From JBFWIW01 sp050253535 (GTDB taxonomy: Bacteria > Bacillota > Clostridia > Oscillospirales > Oscillospiraceae), in NCBI GenBank assembly GCA_050253535.1, contig JBFWIW010000014.1, positions 1-50,478 on the forward strand: a stretch of 50,478 nt of DNA, read 5' to 3'. The notes under the pieces are model-generated. The model was not told the DNA's origin and ran no database searches. It saw only the letters and a list, made by a program, of their open reading frames with translations. Below, one piece after another: positions 15,090 to 24,090 of this stretch; the stretch's first letter is position 1; each line of letters opens with the position of its first letter. The position numbers and the translations under genes are program-made.

Positions 15090-16277
15090 TCATACCTCCG
15101 TATTTTTTCTGACGGACTCAATGAGCGCGTTCAGGATTTCAGTGCAGTCGCCGACGAGCTTGTAGTCGGCTACGGAGAATATCTGCGCGTCCGGGTCGGA
15201 ATTAATGGCGACAATAGTCTCGGCTCCGCCTATCCCCGCGAGGTGCTGGATAGCGCCGGATATGCCGCAGGCTATGAGGAGCTTCGGCGAGACGGAGAGC
15301 CCTGTCTGGCCAATTTGATGCTTATAGTCGCACCAGCCCATATCGACAAGGGGACGCGATACGCCGACGGAGGCCCCGATGAGCTCCGCAAGCTCATAGA
15401 CGAGCTTAAGATTCTTTTTGGAACCGATGCCGCGCCCCGCCGAAATGATCACGTCCGCGTCGGCTATGGAAAAGCCTTTTGGAATAGGCCGGCTCTCGAT
15501 AAGTCTGACGCCGCTGGGTGTCTCCGGGGGACTTATAACTTCGATTATTACATCACTGCCGTCGTGAAGGGCAGGGGCTTTGAAAATCCCGGGCCGCACG
15601 GTCACCATCTGCGGACGGCTGTTTCTGGTGACAATCGTCGCCATGAGGTTGCCGCCGAAGGCGGGGCGGGTCTGGTACAAAAGTCTGCTCTCCCTGTCTA
15701 TCTCAAGTACCGTACAGTCCGCCGTGAGGCCCGTGCGGTGCCGCGCAGCGAGCCGCGGAGCAAGCGAGCGCCCGAATTCCGTAGCCCCGAAGAGAAAAAT
15801 GTCGGGTCTGCGCTCGTCTATGAGCGCGGAGACGGCGTCGGAATAGGGACCCTCAGCGCGGGTCGCGAGATGCGGCGCGTCACAGAGGACCACTTTGTCC
15901 GCTCCGGCTGAAGCGAGAAGCCTCGCCTCGTCATAAAGGCCGTATCCGGCGGCTAATGCCGTGAGCGGGACGCCCAGCTCATCCGCGAGTTCTCTGCCCT
16001 TGCCGATGAGTTCAAATGCGACAGGAAGGAATTTGCCCTCCGTCTGCTCGCAGAACACCCAGACGCCGTATCCAACCGAAACGCCTTCGCCGGTGTCTGC
16101 CTTTTCGATCAATATCGCGCCGAATACACAGCTTTGTACGCAGATTCCGCAGAGCGTGCAGCGTGCGGAGTCTACGACGGCCTTTCCGTTTTCGATGGAG
16201 ACGGCCCCGTGGTCGCAGGCCTTGACGCACAGAGCGCAGCCGCGGCATAGCCCGGTTGTGATTTTTAGTCCGCTCAT
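15090..16277 (-). CDS. etfA: Electron transfer flavoprotein alpha subunit with N-terminal ferredoxin domain
   Basis: 395 residues. Residues 1-60 hold two 4Fe-4S motifs (CRGCALCVKAC and CTLCGICVQSC); then comes the EtfA N-domain and the C-terminal FAD-binding part (ISAGRGIGSKKNL and IGQTGLSVSPKLLIACGI). Etf alpha subunits with this ferredoxin extension occur in electron-bifurcating lactate dehydrogenase (LctC) and related complexes. The start overlaps the etfB stop (ATGA), and the stop lies one base before the racemase start. Confidence 0.95.
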   Translation of the reverse strand: MSGLKITTGLCRGCALCVKACDHGAVSIENGKAVVDSARCTLCGICVQSCVFGAILIEKADTGEGVSVGYGVWVFCEQTEGKFLPVAFELIGKGRELADELGVPLTALAAGYGLYDEARLLASAGADKVVLCDAPHLATRAEGPYSDAVSALIDERRPDIFLFGATEFGRSLAPRLAARHRTGLTADCTVLEIDRESRLLYQTRPAFGGNLMATIVTRNSRPQMVTVRPGIFKAPALHDGSDVIIEVISPPETPSGVRLIESRPIPKGFSIADADVIISAGRGIGSKKNLKLVYELAELIGASVGVSRPLVDMGWCDYKHQIGQTGLSVSPKLLIACGISGAIQHLAGIGGAETIVAINSDPDAQIFSVADYKLVGDCTEILNALIESVRKNTEV

Positions 16278-17056
16278 TTCCGCACCTCCCCGATTATACC
16301 GAGGAGCTTCGCTGTTTTCTCGGCGGCGGTCCCCTCAATTGTTTCCGAAAGCTTGTCCGCCTGCGGCACAAAGGTGCGAACCACCTGCGTCGGCGATCCG
16401 TCGAGGCCGAGACGGCGGGGGTCGGCAGAAATATCAGCCGCACGCTTAAGGGTGAACCCCTCCGCAAGGCTCCTGCGTATGCCCGCTATCGACGGCATGC
16501 GGGGGATGTTTATATCCTTTTGTATGGTTAAAAGGGCGGGAAGCGCAATTTCCAGTGTCTCGGCGGCGGAGTCGGTCAGGCGCACGGCGATCGCCTTATT
16601 TTCTGAGAGCGAGATAATTTCCGAAACACCCGAAACATGCGGAATTCCGAGCGCCTCGGCGAGCTCCGGCCCTATCTGAGCGGTATCGCCGTCAATTGCC
16701 ATCCTGCCGCAGAGTATCAGGTCGAATTTTCCAGCCGACGCTATTCCGCGCGCGAGCGTATATGAGGTTGCAAGTGTGTCCGCCCCCGCGAAGGCGCGGT
16801 CTGTGAGGAGTACAGCGCCGCTGATCCCGCGGGCTACCGCGTCGCGCAGGAGGCTCTCCGTCGCCGGTATGCCCATGCTGAAGGCTGTGACATGGGCGCC
16901 GTATCTTTCGCTGAGCGTGATGGCCAGTTCCAGGGCGAAGAGGTCGTATGGGTTTATGACGGCGTCTTTGCCGTCCCTTATTATCGTGTTCGTCACGGGG
17001 TCCATGCGTACCTTGTTGGTGGACGGGACCTGTTTAATGCAGACTGCTATTTTCAT
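16274..17056 (-). CDS. etfB: Electron transfer flavoprotein beta subunit
   Basis: 260 residues beginning MKIAVCIKQVPSTNKVRMD, the EtfB signature, with INPYDLFALE and the FAD/AMP-binding region GRMAIDGDTAQIGPELAE near residue 118. In bifurcating complexes this subunit binds the bifurcating FAD and NAD. It overlaps both neighbours by ATGA, so FAD oxidase, EtfB and EtfA should be made in equal amounts. Confidence 0.95.
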   Translation of the reverse strand: MKIAVCIKQVPSTNKVRMDPVTNTIIRDGKDAVINPYDLFALELAITLSERYGAHVTAFSMGIPATESLLRDAVARGISGAVLLTDRAFAGADTLATSYTLARGIASAGKFDLILCGRMAIDGDTAQIGPELAEALGIPHVSGVSEIISLSENKAIAVRLTDSAAETLEIALPALLTIQKDINIPRMPSIAGIRRSLAEGFTLKRAADISADPRRLGLDGSPTQVVRTFVPQADKLSETIEGTAAEKTAKLLGIIGEVRK

Positions 17057-18636
17057 TCGTCATCGTCCTCCCAGCGGAAGATGGTACCGCGCCCGAATAT
17101 ACCGTTTGGGTCAAGGGCCAGCTTGAGCCTGCGCATCTCGCGGAAATGGACGGGCTCGTACATCATGCGGAACTGGTCGGCCTTTATCTTTCCAATCCCA
17201 TGCTCGGCAGAGACAGCGCCGCCCATTTTGACGATGCGTTTTGCCCATATGTTATAGAGGGCCTTGCCCTCCTTATAATCGTTCTCGTCCTGGGGGATGA
17301 TGTTCACGTGCACGTGGTTGCTCCCGATGTGGCCCCAGATGGCGTATTGCAGGTTCCGCTCGGCCAGCATCGCGTGGTACATCGCCATAATCTCGGCGAG
17401 GTGTTCGTCGGGAACGGACAGGTCGGTGCCGAGCTTCGTTATCGAGGGGTGCTCCTTTTTGCGCCGGTCTATTATCATGTTGACGCACTCGGGCGCCGCG
17501 TGGCGGAAGCCGATCAGCGCGTTGTACTCCAGCGCCGTGCGGGATACCCAGGTGTCGCGTTCGCTGCCGCCGGAAGCCTCCATACATTCCCCGAGAGCAA
17601 AGAGCTCACGCGCCGCCTCCTCCTCGCTATTGCAGTGGAGCTCGGCATAGATGGAGAAAGAGAATTCGTCGGACGGGAGGGGGAGCCTGGAAAAAGACGG
17701 ATTCGTCCTTCTCTGTTCGCGCAGGATTTCAAGGACGTTGCTGTCGAAATATTCCAGAGCCGCAATTTTTCCGGAGCCGGATTTTCTCGCACGGATGACG
17801 AAATCTATACAGGAGGCCTCGTCTTTAAAAAAGAACATCGCACCCCAGATGACGTGGGAGAGCGGGAGCAGCGAGACCTCTATCTCGGTTATGACACCAA
17901 GGGTGCCGTCCATCCCGATAAAGAGGTCTATGGCATCCATGTCGTCCTTTATGTAGTAGCCCGAAGCAGATTTTGTAGCGGGCACGTTGTAGGAGGGGAG
18001 GCGGAGCTTTATCAGCCGGCCGCCCTCGGTCATAAGAGTCAGTGTCCGCCCGTCCGCAAAATTTTCGCCGCGCCGGAGAGCGATAACGTCGCCGTCCGTG
18101 AGGACCACGCGCAAAGCCTTAACATACCCGCGCGTCGCGCCGTAGCGGAAGCTCTTGGCACCCGAGGCGTTGCAGGAAACCATGCCGCCGACCGTGGCGG
18201 AGACTTCGGTGGGGTCGGGCGGAAAAAATTTGCGCGGGGCTTCTTTGAAAATCTCGTAAATACAAAGGGATTCCGCGTCCCAGCCTTCGGTATCAAATTT
18301 TTTGTCTGCGATGCATTTGCGCAAAACGGAGAGAGCGACGCCCGGCTGGAGTATTACCGAGAACTCTCCGTCCAGGTTTTCACGCAGGCCGAGCACGCGA
18401 TTAAGGCGCGTGAGATTCAGGATATGCCCGCCGAATGGGACGGCGCCGGCGGCAAGACCGGTTCTGGCCCCCTGTACAGTAACGGGAGTTTTTCCGCCAA
18501 GCTCTCTGAGTATGCCGCGTACATCCTCCTCCGAACGGGGGAAGGATATACTCTCGGCACTGCCCACCGTGCGCGACTCGTCGCGCAGATATTCCTCGAC
18601 ATTGTCGGTTATCAGATGCAAATAGCTTTTTGCCAT
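17053..18636 (-). CDS. GlcD/LctD-type FAD-binding 2-hydroxyacid dehydrogenase
   Basis: 527 residues. The FAD-binding type 4 (PCMH) domain covers about residues 35-215 (SFPRSEEDVRGIL, VQGARTGLAAGAVP, ATVGGMVSCNASGAKS) and the FAD-oxidase C-terminal domain follows, with WGHIGSNHVHVNI and AEHGIGKIK. With the downstream EtfAB it resembles electron-bifurcating or confurcating lactate dehydrogenase (LctBCD), which couples hydroxyacid oxidation by NAD to ferredoxin oxidation. Substrate could be lactate, glycolate or another 2-hydroxyacid. It lies 22 bases after the DUF6282 gene. Confidence 0.88.
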   Translation of the reverse strand: MAKSYLHLITDNVEEYLRDESRTVGSAESISFPRSEEDVRGILRELGGKTPVTVQGARTGLAAGAVPFGGHILNLTRLNRVLGLRENLDGEFSVILQPGVALSVLRKCIADKKFDTEGWDAESLCIYEIFKEAPRKFFPPDPTEVSATVGGMVSCNASGAKSFRYGATRGYVKALRVVLTDGDVIALRRGENFADGRTLTLMTEGGRLIKLRLPSYNVPATKSASGYYIKDDMDAIDLFIGMDGTLGVITEIEVSLLPLSHVIWGAMFFFKDEASCIDFVIRARKSGSGKIAALEYFDSNVLEILREQRRTNPSFSRLPLPSDEFSFSIYAELHCNSEEEAARELFALGECMEASGGSERDTWVSRTALEYNALIGFRHAAPECVNMIIDRRKKEHPSITKLGTDLSVPDEHLAEIMAMYHAMLAERNLQYAIWGHIGSNHVHVNIIPQDENDYKEGKALYNIWAKRIVKMGGAVSAEHGIGKIKADQFRMMYEPVHFREMRRLKLALDPNGIFGRGTIFRWEDDDE

Positions 18637-18658
18637 TGAAATTTCCCCTTATGCGGAC

Positions 18659-19537
18659 CTACAGGCCGAGTATTTTTATCGGATTTTCCCGTACCATCAT
18701 GGAAAGGTCATCTTTGGATATGCCGTTATCCTCAAGGAGCTTCAGAAACCTGTCAAGATCCTCAACCGGGTCTCCGTTGCCCTTCTGTCCGGCGTCGGAG
18801 GAGATTATCGTACGCTCCGGCCCGACATCACAGACCATCTCGACGATGTCGAGGTGGTGCGTGTGGAAGGAGGTGGAGCCTGGCAGAGACCCCGTGGCCG
18901 TGTGTTCTATGTACGCGCCCATATTTGCCCAGCGGACGAGCTGCTCTTTTGTCGCGCCGATAAACAGGGTGGGGTGGTCGACGAAGATGTTTTTAATGCC
19001 GAGTGAGAACGCCTTTTCCAGAACGGCGTCCACTTCCGCGGCGCTTATGTGCCCTGTGCCGAGCACGACGCCCGGATGTTCAGCGATGACGGAGAGCACG
19101 CCGCACACCTGGGGAAGCACATGACCGTCCGCATCCGTCATTCGGATGGGCGTGTCGGGGATATTCAGGGGCAGACGGTGAAAGTTGTTGGGCGTAGCAT
19201 GCTCTATATGGTTTTCAGACGAAGTGGTGGGCAGCCAGACGGTCTTTGCCCCATATGCGATGGCGACCTCGGCCGCGTGGGGGCTCATTCCGCCGGCGGA
19301 GTTGTTCAGCACGACGCTGCCGAAGAAACGGAGTTTGGAATCCTGCAGAAGGTTATTGCGCACCTCGTATGCGATCGGAGCGGTACAATAGTGGTGGTCT
19401 TTAAGAACGACGGCGGCATAACCCGCTTTTTCCGCCCTGCGCGCCATCTCGAAGGCATCAAGTTCTCGGGCAATGATGCTGGGCGCGGTATGGACGTGAA
19501 TATCGCACGCGCCGCGGAGGATTTCGGGGTAATACAT
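18659..19537 (-). CDS. DUF6282-family amidohydrolase-like protein
   Basis: 292 residues beginning MYYPEILRGACDIHVHTAPS. The HVH pair (DIHVHTAPS) plus KDHHYC and later histidine/aspartate segments (VDHPTLFIG, SSDAGQKG) are the metal-ligand pattern of the amidohydrolase/PHP-like TIM-barrel superfamily. DUF6282 proteins have no defined substrate. As first gene of the hydroxyacid oxidation operon it may hydrolyse a precursor (lactone, amide or similar) of the acid oxidised downstream; this is inference. The start is ATG at 19537 behind AGGAGGTCC. Confidence 0.8.
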   Translation of the reverse strand: MYYPEILRGACDIHVHTAPSIIARELDAFEMARRAEKAGYAAVVLKDHHYCTAPIAYEVRNNLLQDSKLRFFGSVVLNNSAGGMSPHAAEVAIAYGAKTVWLPTTSSENHIEHATPNNFHRLPLNIPDTPIRMTDADGHVLPQVCGVLSVIAEHPGVVLGTGHISAAEVDAVLEKAFSLGIKNIFVDHPTLFIGATKEQLVRWANMGAYIEHTATGSLPGSTSFHTHHLDIVEMVCDVGPERTIISSDAGQKGNGDPVEDLDRFLKLLEDNGISKDDLSMMVRENPIKILGL

Positions 19538-19576
19538 ACGCAGGACCTCCTGACGATGTTGTAATAAGCAGAAATA

Positions 19577-19585
19577 ATTATAACA
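19577..19585 (-). promoter_or_regulatory. Extended -10 promoter of the DUF6282-Etf operon
   Basis: On the minus strand TGTTATAAT (19585-19577) is an extended -10; a -35 is not clear. The start site would be near 19570, about 33 bases before the gene. Confidence 0.6.
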
Positions 19586-19641
19586 TAATAGAATCAGTTT
19601 GAACAGAGATTATGCCATGAAGCACAGTAATACAGTTCAGT

Positions 19642-19671
19642 TTGACTTATCCCCGCGGCCTAAAGTATAAT
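19642..19671 (+). promoter_or_regulatory. Promoter of mtnA
   Basis: TTGACT (19642-19647) and TATAAT (19666-19671), spacer 18. The start site would be near 19678, about 47 bases before the gene. Confidence 0.8.
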
Positions 19672-19724
19672 ATCGCTCATAGGCAGAAAAGGGGCCGCCG
19701 GCCGGCAGAGAGTAAAGTGATTAA

Positions 19725-20804
19725 ATGGAAATAAACATAACGGATCATATGACCGTCGCGCTTGACGACAAAAAGAGCGAGCTTGTGATCATCGACCAGA
19801 CGAAGCTCCCCGGAAAAACAGAGCTTCTGTATTTGAGGACCGGGGAGGAAATATGGCGCGCTATAAATATTCTGCAGGTACGCGGCGCTCCTGCTATAGG
19901 CGTTGCCGCGGCATACGGCATGTATCTCGCCGCAAAGGGCGTGGATACCGGAGACCCGGTAAAACTCTGCGAAGCGCTTAAACGCACAAAGGACTATCTG
20001 GATTCCGCCCGGCCGACGGCGGTAAACCTCTCCTGGGCGACGGCGCGAATGGCGGAAATGTGCGCAAAAAGCCTGGATCTGACCGTGCCGGAGATTAAGG
20101 CCGCACTCCTCGCAGAGGCGCGGGAAATACAGGCGGAGGATATCGGGACATGCGAGGCGATAGGGGAGCACGCCCTGACGCTATTAAAGCCGGGGGACGG
20201 ACTTCTGACGCACTGCAACGCCGGTCTGCTTGCGACGTCAAAGTACGGCACGGCGACGGCAGTTATGTACCTCGGTAAAAAGCGCGGCTATAACTTCCGC
20301 GTTTTTGCGGACGAGACCCGCCCGCTCCTGCAGGGGGCGCGGCTTACGGCGTATGAACTTATGGCCGCGGGAGTTGACGTGACGCTCATTTGCGACGGCA
20401 TGTCGGGGGCCGTCATGAGAAACGGCTGGGTGGACGCCGTCTTTGTCGGGTGCGACCGCGTGGCGGCAAACGGCGACACGGCGAACAAGATAGGCACGTC
20501 CGTTGTAGCAGCGGCGGCAAAGCACTACAACGTGCCGTTTTATGTCTGTGCGCCGACATCGACAATAGATATGAAAACCGCGGACGGCGCGGATATAGTG
20601 ATAGAGGAGAGAGGTCCCGAAGAGGTTACCGAAATGTGGTACAGAGAGCGTATGGCGCCGGAGGGGGTTAAGGTCTATAACCCCGCCTTCGACATTACGG
20701 ATGCAGATCTCATAACGGCTATCATCACGGAATACGGAGTAGCGCGCCCGCCTTATACCGAGTCGCTGCGCCGCATATTCGAAATGATGGCACCGTACGA
20801 ATAA
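19725..20804 (+). CDS. mtnA: S-methyl-5-thioribose-1-phosphate isomerase (MtnA)
   Basis: 359 residues of the aIF2B/MtnA family. Marks include the RGAPAIGVAAAYGMY segment, the catalytic cysteine in LLTHCNAGLLATSKYGTA, and the acid in CDGMSG followed by VGCDRVAANGDTANKIGT. It isomerises methylthioribose-1-phosphate to methylthioribulose-1-phosphate in methionine salvage or the related DHAP shunt. It is alone on its transcript, with no other salvage genes nearby. The ribosome site (GAGAG at about 19708) is weak. Relatives acting on other pentose-1-phosphates exist, so the substrate is not certain. Confidence 0.85.
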   Translation: MEINITDHMTVALDDKKSELVIIDQTKLPGKTELLYLRTGEEIWRAINILQVRGAPAIGVAAAYGMYLAAKGVDTGDPVKLCEALKRTKDYLDSARPTAVNLSWATARMAEMCAKSLDLTVPEIKAALLAEAREIQAEDIGTCEAIGEHALTLLKPGDGLLTHCNAGLLATSKYGTATAVMYLGKKRGYNFRVFADETRPLLQGARLTAYELMAAGVDVTLICDGMSGAVMRNGWVDAVFVGCDRVAANGDTANKIGTSVVAAAAKHYNVPFYVCAPTSTIDMKTADGADIVIEERGPEEVTEMWYRERMAPEGVKVYNPAFDITDADLITAIITEYGVARPPYTESLRRIFEMMAPYE

Positions 20805-20851
20805 AATCTTAAAGGCTTTTTTGGTAACTGAAATATTATGCGAAAACTGAA

Positions 20852-20900
20852 GGCCCGACGAAACCGTAATCCGAGCGGTTTTGCCGGGCCGTATCTTTTT
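20852..20900. terminator. Bidirectional terminator between mtnA and the thiF-like gene
   Basis: A 15-bp stem with one mismatch and one G-T pair (20852-20866 with 20876-20890) is followed by GTATCTTTTT. It separates the convergent genes. Confidence 0.75.
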
Positions 20901-20911
20901 GAGGACCTTCT

Positions 20912-21607
20912 CTACAGGTCAATCGTGATGTACTGATGTTGACTCAGATCGGCGAAAAGGAGCTTTTTCCGCAAAACGCCGTCCCGCCTCAAGAGCACCT
21001 TCACCGCCTCGGCGCACTGGAGCGAAGCGACAAACGGCGGTATGAAAGACGGATTGCCCGGCGAGGTCTTGGGGTCGTAAGGTTCGTCCGAGGCAAAGGA
21101 GGGGTATATGCGGTCAAACGAGCGGTCACCGGGGTAAATTACGGAGACCTGTCCGTTCCATCCGCTCACAGCCCCGTGGACTATGGGAATGCCGCGCTCT
21201 TCGCACTTTTCCTGCAGAAGGCGGCGGGCCTTAATGCTGTCGAGCGCGTCCATGATGAGATCCTGCCCCGCGAGGATATCAGCGGCGTTTTCCTCTGTGA
21301 AAAACGCCTGAACCGGTGTCACCTCGATATCGGAGTTAACGTCCTTCATATACTCCGCCGCAGAGAGGGCCTTGGATTTTCCGAGAAAGCTCTCCCGTGA
21401 GACGAGCTGTCGGTTTAAATTTGAAGGCTCGAAAACGTCGCCGTCGACGATGGTTAGTCGGCCGACGCCTAGACGCCCCAGCGTATCAATGATGTGTCCG
21501 CCGAGCCCGCCGCAGCCGACTATGCAGACGCGCTTTTCCTGCAGCGCGGCGCACTCCGCTTGGGAGAGCGTGTTGGTGTTTCTGAGGTAGCGCTCAGGTA
21601 TGCCCAT
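20912..21607 (-). CDS. ThiF/MoeB/HesA-family E1-like adenylyltransferase
   Basis: 231 residues. The nucleotide-binding loop is VCIVGCGGLGGHIIDTLGR (about 27-45), followed by the DGDVFEPSNLNRQ motif and the acid in LIMDALDS. Such enzymes adenylate the C-terminus of a ubiquitin-like sulfur carrier (MoaD, ThiS) for thiocarboxylate formation. The zinc-binding CxxC pairs usual in MoeB/ThiF are not visible. No MoaD or ThiS gene is in the window, so its partner is unknown; supplying the molybdopterin synthase is possible. It follows the CDF gene by 22 bases on the same strand. Confidence 0.8.
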   Translation of the reverse strand: MGIPERYLRNTNTLSQAECAALQEKRVCIVGCGGLGGHIIDTLGRLGVGRLTIVDGDVFEPSNLNRQLVSRESFLGKSKALSAAEYMKDVNSDIEVTPVQAFFTEENAADILAGQDLIMDALDSIKARRLLQEKCEERGIPIVHGAVSGWNGQVSVIYPGDRSFDRIYPSFASDEPYDPKTSPGNPSFIPPFVASLQCAEAVKVLLRRDGVLRKKLLFADLSQHQYITIDL

Positions 21608-21629
21608 TGTTTTTCACCTCCCAGAAAGG

Positions 21630-22802
21630 TCAATTCTGTACGTAGGGCTTGTCTATTCTGATAATGCAGAAATATGTCCTGTGTTTTTCGTTTAATTTGC
21701 CGTTTATATAGCGGATGACCTCTTCATCCGGCAGACTGCAATCAAATGGAACAACGGCGTCGAAAATCAGGTTTGAGTGAGTTGGGCCGGGTACTATGCG
21801 AAAATCGTGAATGGTTATGCGTTCGTCCAGAGAGCGGGCGATGTCTGCGGCCTCGGCTCGCAGGCTTGCGAGTTCGCCGTTTTTTATGTCGATGGGGTCC
21901 ATGTGTATGGTGGCGTCACAGCCGAGTCCTTCCATGAGCTCCGCCTCAATCCGGTCAATGACATCGTGGTTTTCATAGATATTACCGCCGCCGTCCACCT
22001 CTGCGTGGAGCGAGATCAACACCCTGCCCGGGCCGTAATCGTGTACTACCAAATCGTGCATACCGACTATCTCCCCGTGTGAGAGCACGATACTTTCTAC
22101 ATTTTTGACGAATTCCGCCTCGGGCGCATTGCCTAGAAGCGGGCTCAGGGTATCCTTCGCGGATTTATAGCCGGTGTAAAGGATAAAGAGCGCGACGGCT
22201 GCGCCGCACCAGCCGTCGATATTTATGCTTGAAAAGCGCATTATTAGCGCCGAAATCAAAACGACGGTCGTCGCGGCGACGTCGCTCAAGCTGTCCATCG
22301 CCGTGGCCCTCATGCCGACAGAGTTGATCTTTTTCCCAATGCCCCGGTTATATGAGAACATATATGCCTTAACGCAGACGGAAACGGCAAGGATAAGAAG
22401 GGGCAGGAGTCCCGTGTCCACGGGAGAGGGAGAGATTATCTTTTCAACCGAGGATTTACCCAGTTCAAGGCCCATGAGGATAATAACCATGGAAACTACA
22501 AGGCCGGAAAGGTATTCCGCACGACCGTGTCCGAACGGGTGATCTGCGTCCGGCTTTACCCCCGCAAGCCTAAAGCCGAGGAGCGTTATGACCGACGAAC
22601 CGGCGTCCGATAGGTTGTTGAACGCGTCCGCCGTGATGGCTATCGACCCGGAGACGATCCCCGCAAAGTATTTTCCACAGAAAAGGAGGATATTAAGGCA
22701 TATGCCCAAAAGGCTGGCCAGTACACCGTAAGCGCGGCGCACCGATGGCGACGCGAAATCACCATGGTTTTTTATAAATATTTTTGCAAACAGAGAGAAC
22801 AC
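21630..22802 (-). CDS. Cation diffusion facilitator (CDF) metal efflux transporter
   Basis: 390 residues, about six membrane helices then a cytoplasmic C-terminal domain. The family metal site is visible as ADAFNNLSDAGSSVI in TM2 and AMDSLSDVAATTVVL in TM5 (DxxxN/D-x-x-x-D pattern). It should exchange protons for Zn, Mn, Fe or a similar divalent ion. The C-terminal region is longer than the minimal CDF. The start is GTG at 22802 with GAGGTGG upstream. Confidence 0.92.
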   Translation of the reverse strand: MFSLFAKIFIKNHGDFASPSVRRAYGVLASLLGICLNILLFCGKYFAGIVSGSIAITADAFNNLSDAGSSVITLLGFRLAGVKPDADHPFGHGRAEYLSGLVVSMVIILMGLELGKSSVEKIISPSPVDTGLLPLLILAVSVCVKAYMFSYNRGIGKKINSVGMRATAMDSLSDVAATTVVLISALIMRFSSINIDGWCGAAVALFILYTGYKSAKDTLSPLLGNAPEAEFVKNVESIVLSHGEIVGMHDLVVHDYGPGRVLISLHAEVDGGGNIYENHDVIDRIEAELMEGLGCDATIHMDPIDIKNGELASLRAEAADIARSLDERITIHDFRIVPGPTHSNLIFDAVVPFDCSLPDEEVIRYINGKLNEKHRTYFCIIRIDKPYVQN

Positions 22803-22838
22803 GAAACCACCTCGGGGAAAATTATATAATCATATGCT

Positions 22839-22859
22839 TATGGCGCGGCCCGCGCCATA
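22839..22859. promoter_or_regulatory. Palindrome in the CDF leader
   Basis: A perfect 10-bp inverted repeat around a single C (TATGGCGCGG, C, CCGCGCCATA). It lies between the CDF promoter and its start codon, so it could be an operator or an RNA hairpin; no T run follows. Confidence 0.45.
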
Positions 22860-22895
22860 GCTGAAATTTCCGCTACTGGGCATATAATTGCAGTT

Positions 22896-22904
22896 ATTAT
22901 AACA
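22896..22904 (-). promoter_or_regulatory. Extended -10 promoter of the CDF gene
   Basis: TGTTATAAT on the minus strand (22904-22896), the same extended -10 as before the DUF6282 operon. A convincing -35 was not found. Confidence 0.5.
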
Positions 22905-23010
22905 TAATTTTTCATTGGGTACACCAAAAATTGGCGGCGGACAAAAGCCGGATTGTTTTTATGTCGAATATGGCATATGATTATAATATTGAGAAGAGAG
23001 GGAATTTGTC

Positions 23011-23994
23011 ATGCCGAAATCTCAGAACCAGAAATTCAAGCTTCTGTACATCATGGAGTTTATGCTGAAAAACACGGATGAGGAGCACCCCGTCACGACG
23101 CCGCAGCTTATTGAATATCTGGACTCGCGCGGGGTTTCGGCCGAGCGGAAAAGCATCTACGGCGACATAGAGACTCTGAGACTTTTCGGCCTTGACATTA
23201 TGCAGACGCGCGCGGTTTCTGCGGGGTACTATATCGCCTCTCGCAATTTCGAGCTGCCGGAGTTAAAACTCCTCGTGGACAGCGTCCAGTCGTCGAAATT
23301 CATTACCGAGAAAAAGACGCTCGCGCTCATAAAAAAGATAGAGGGGCTCGCCTCCTCGTACGACGCGAAGAAGCTCCACAGGCAGGTGTTTGTCAAAAAC
23401 CGCATAAAGAACATGAATGAGAGTATTTACTATAACGTCGACGATATCCACGCGGGTATATCGGGAGACAGGAAGATAAGCTTTAAGTATTTCGAGTATT
23501 CCGTCGGAAAGGACAGAGTATATAAGCACGGCGGCAAGCGGTATCTCATAAGTCCCTTTGCCCTCACGTGGGACGACGAAAACTATTACTTGATAGGCTA
23601 TGACGAGCAGGCTGAGGCGATAAAGCATTTCAGAGTCGACAAGATGGCGGAGATAAGCGTTACGGATGAGGAGCGCGGCGGGAAAGACCGCTTTGAAAAG
23701 CTGGATGTGGCGGCATATACCGGACATGTCTTCGGGATGTTCACGGGAGAGGAACGGGCTGTCAGGATGGTGTTTGACAACCGGCTCGCGGGCGCGGTTA
23801 TAGACCGCTTCGGCAAGGGCGTAATACTCTCCCCGTCCGACGGGGAGCACTTCACATTTACGGCGGGCGTCGCGGTTAGCCCGCAGTTTTTCGGCTGGAT
23901 CTGCGGCTTCGGCGAAATGGCGGCGATAGTCGCCCCTGCTGAAGTCAGGCAGCAGATGGGAGAACATGTCCGAAAAATAGCGAATATCTATTAA
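23011..23994 (+). CDS. WYL-domain transcriptional regulator
   Basis: 327 residues. An N-terminal winged helix (residues 1-65, VTTPQLIEYLDSRGVSAERKSIYGDI) precedes a WYL domain (about 145-225, with RYLISPFALTWDDENYYLIG) and a C-terminal WCX-like extension. WYL proteins bind nucleic acid or nucleotide ligands and regulate nearby or stress genes. GAGAGGGAA precedes ATG 23011; a TATAAT at 22982-22987 could be its -10. It is not coupled to other genes, so the target is unknown. Confidence 0.88.
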   Translation: MPKSQNQKFKLLYIMEFMLKNTDEEHPVTTPQLIEYLDSRGVSAERKSIYGDIETLRLFGLDIMQTRAVSAGYYIASRNFELPELKLLVDSVQSSKFITEKKTLALIKKIEGLASSYDAKKLHRQVFVKNRIKNMNESIYYNVDDIHAGISGDRKISFKYFEYSVGKDRVYKHGGKRYLISPFALTWDDENYYLIGYDEQAEAIKHFRVDKMAEISVTDEERGGKDRFEKLDVAAYTGHVFGMFTGEERAVRMVFDNRLAGAVIDRFGKGVILSPSDGEHFTFTAGVAVSPQFFGWICGFGEMAAIVAPAEVRQQMGEHVRKIANIY

Positions 23995-23996
23995 AA

Positions 23997-24027
23997 TGAC
24001 TCACGCGGCGATTTGCCGCGTGAGTCA
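23997..24027. terminator. Hairpin after the WYL gene
   Basis: A perfect 13-bp stem (23997-24009 with 24015-24027, loop GATTT) starts 2 bases after the stop codon. A 24-base near copy (two differences) recurs at 24220-24243. Confidence 0.6.
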
Positions 24028-24029
24028 AC

Positions 24030-24056
24030 TTGTCGACAAACTCCGTTTGTCGACAA
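24030..24056. repeat. Inverted repeat with GTCGAC in each arm
   Basis: An 11-bp stem TTGTCGACAAA / TTTGTCGACAA around CTCCG, immediately after the WYL hairpin. Confidence 0.6.
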
Positions 24057-24090
24057 AAATGAGGGCAAGTCCGCGGTTCAGAGGAGCCGC

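Noticed and set aside
17146..18639. Plus-strand frame of 497 codons opposite the FAD oxidase
   Set aside because: The antisense of a GC-rich gene; the oxidase strand has clear family motifs and operon overlaps.
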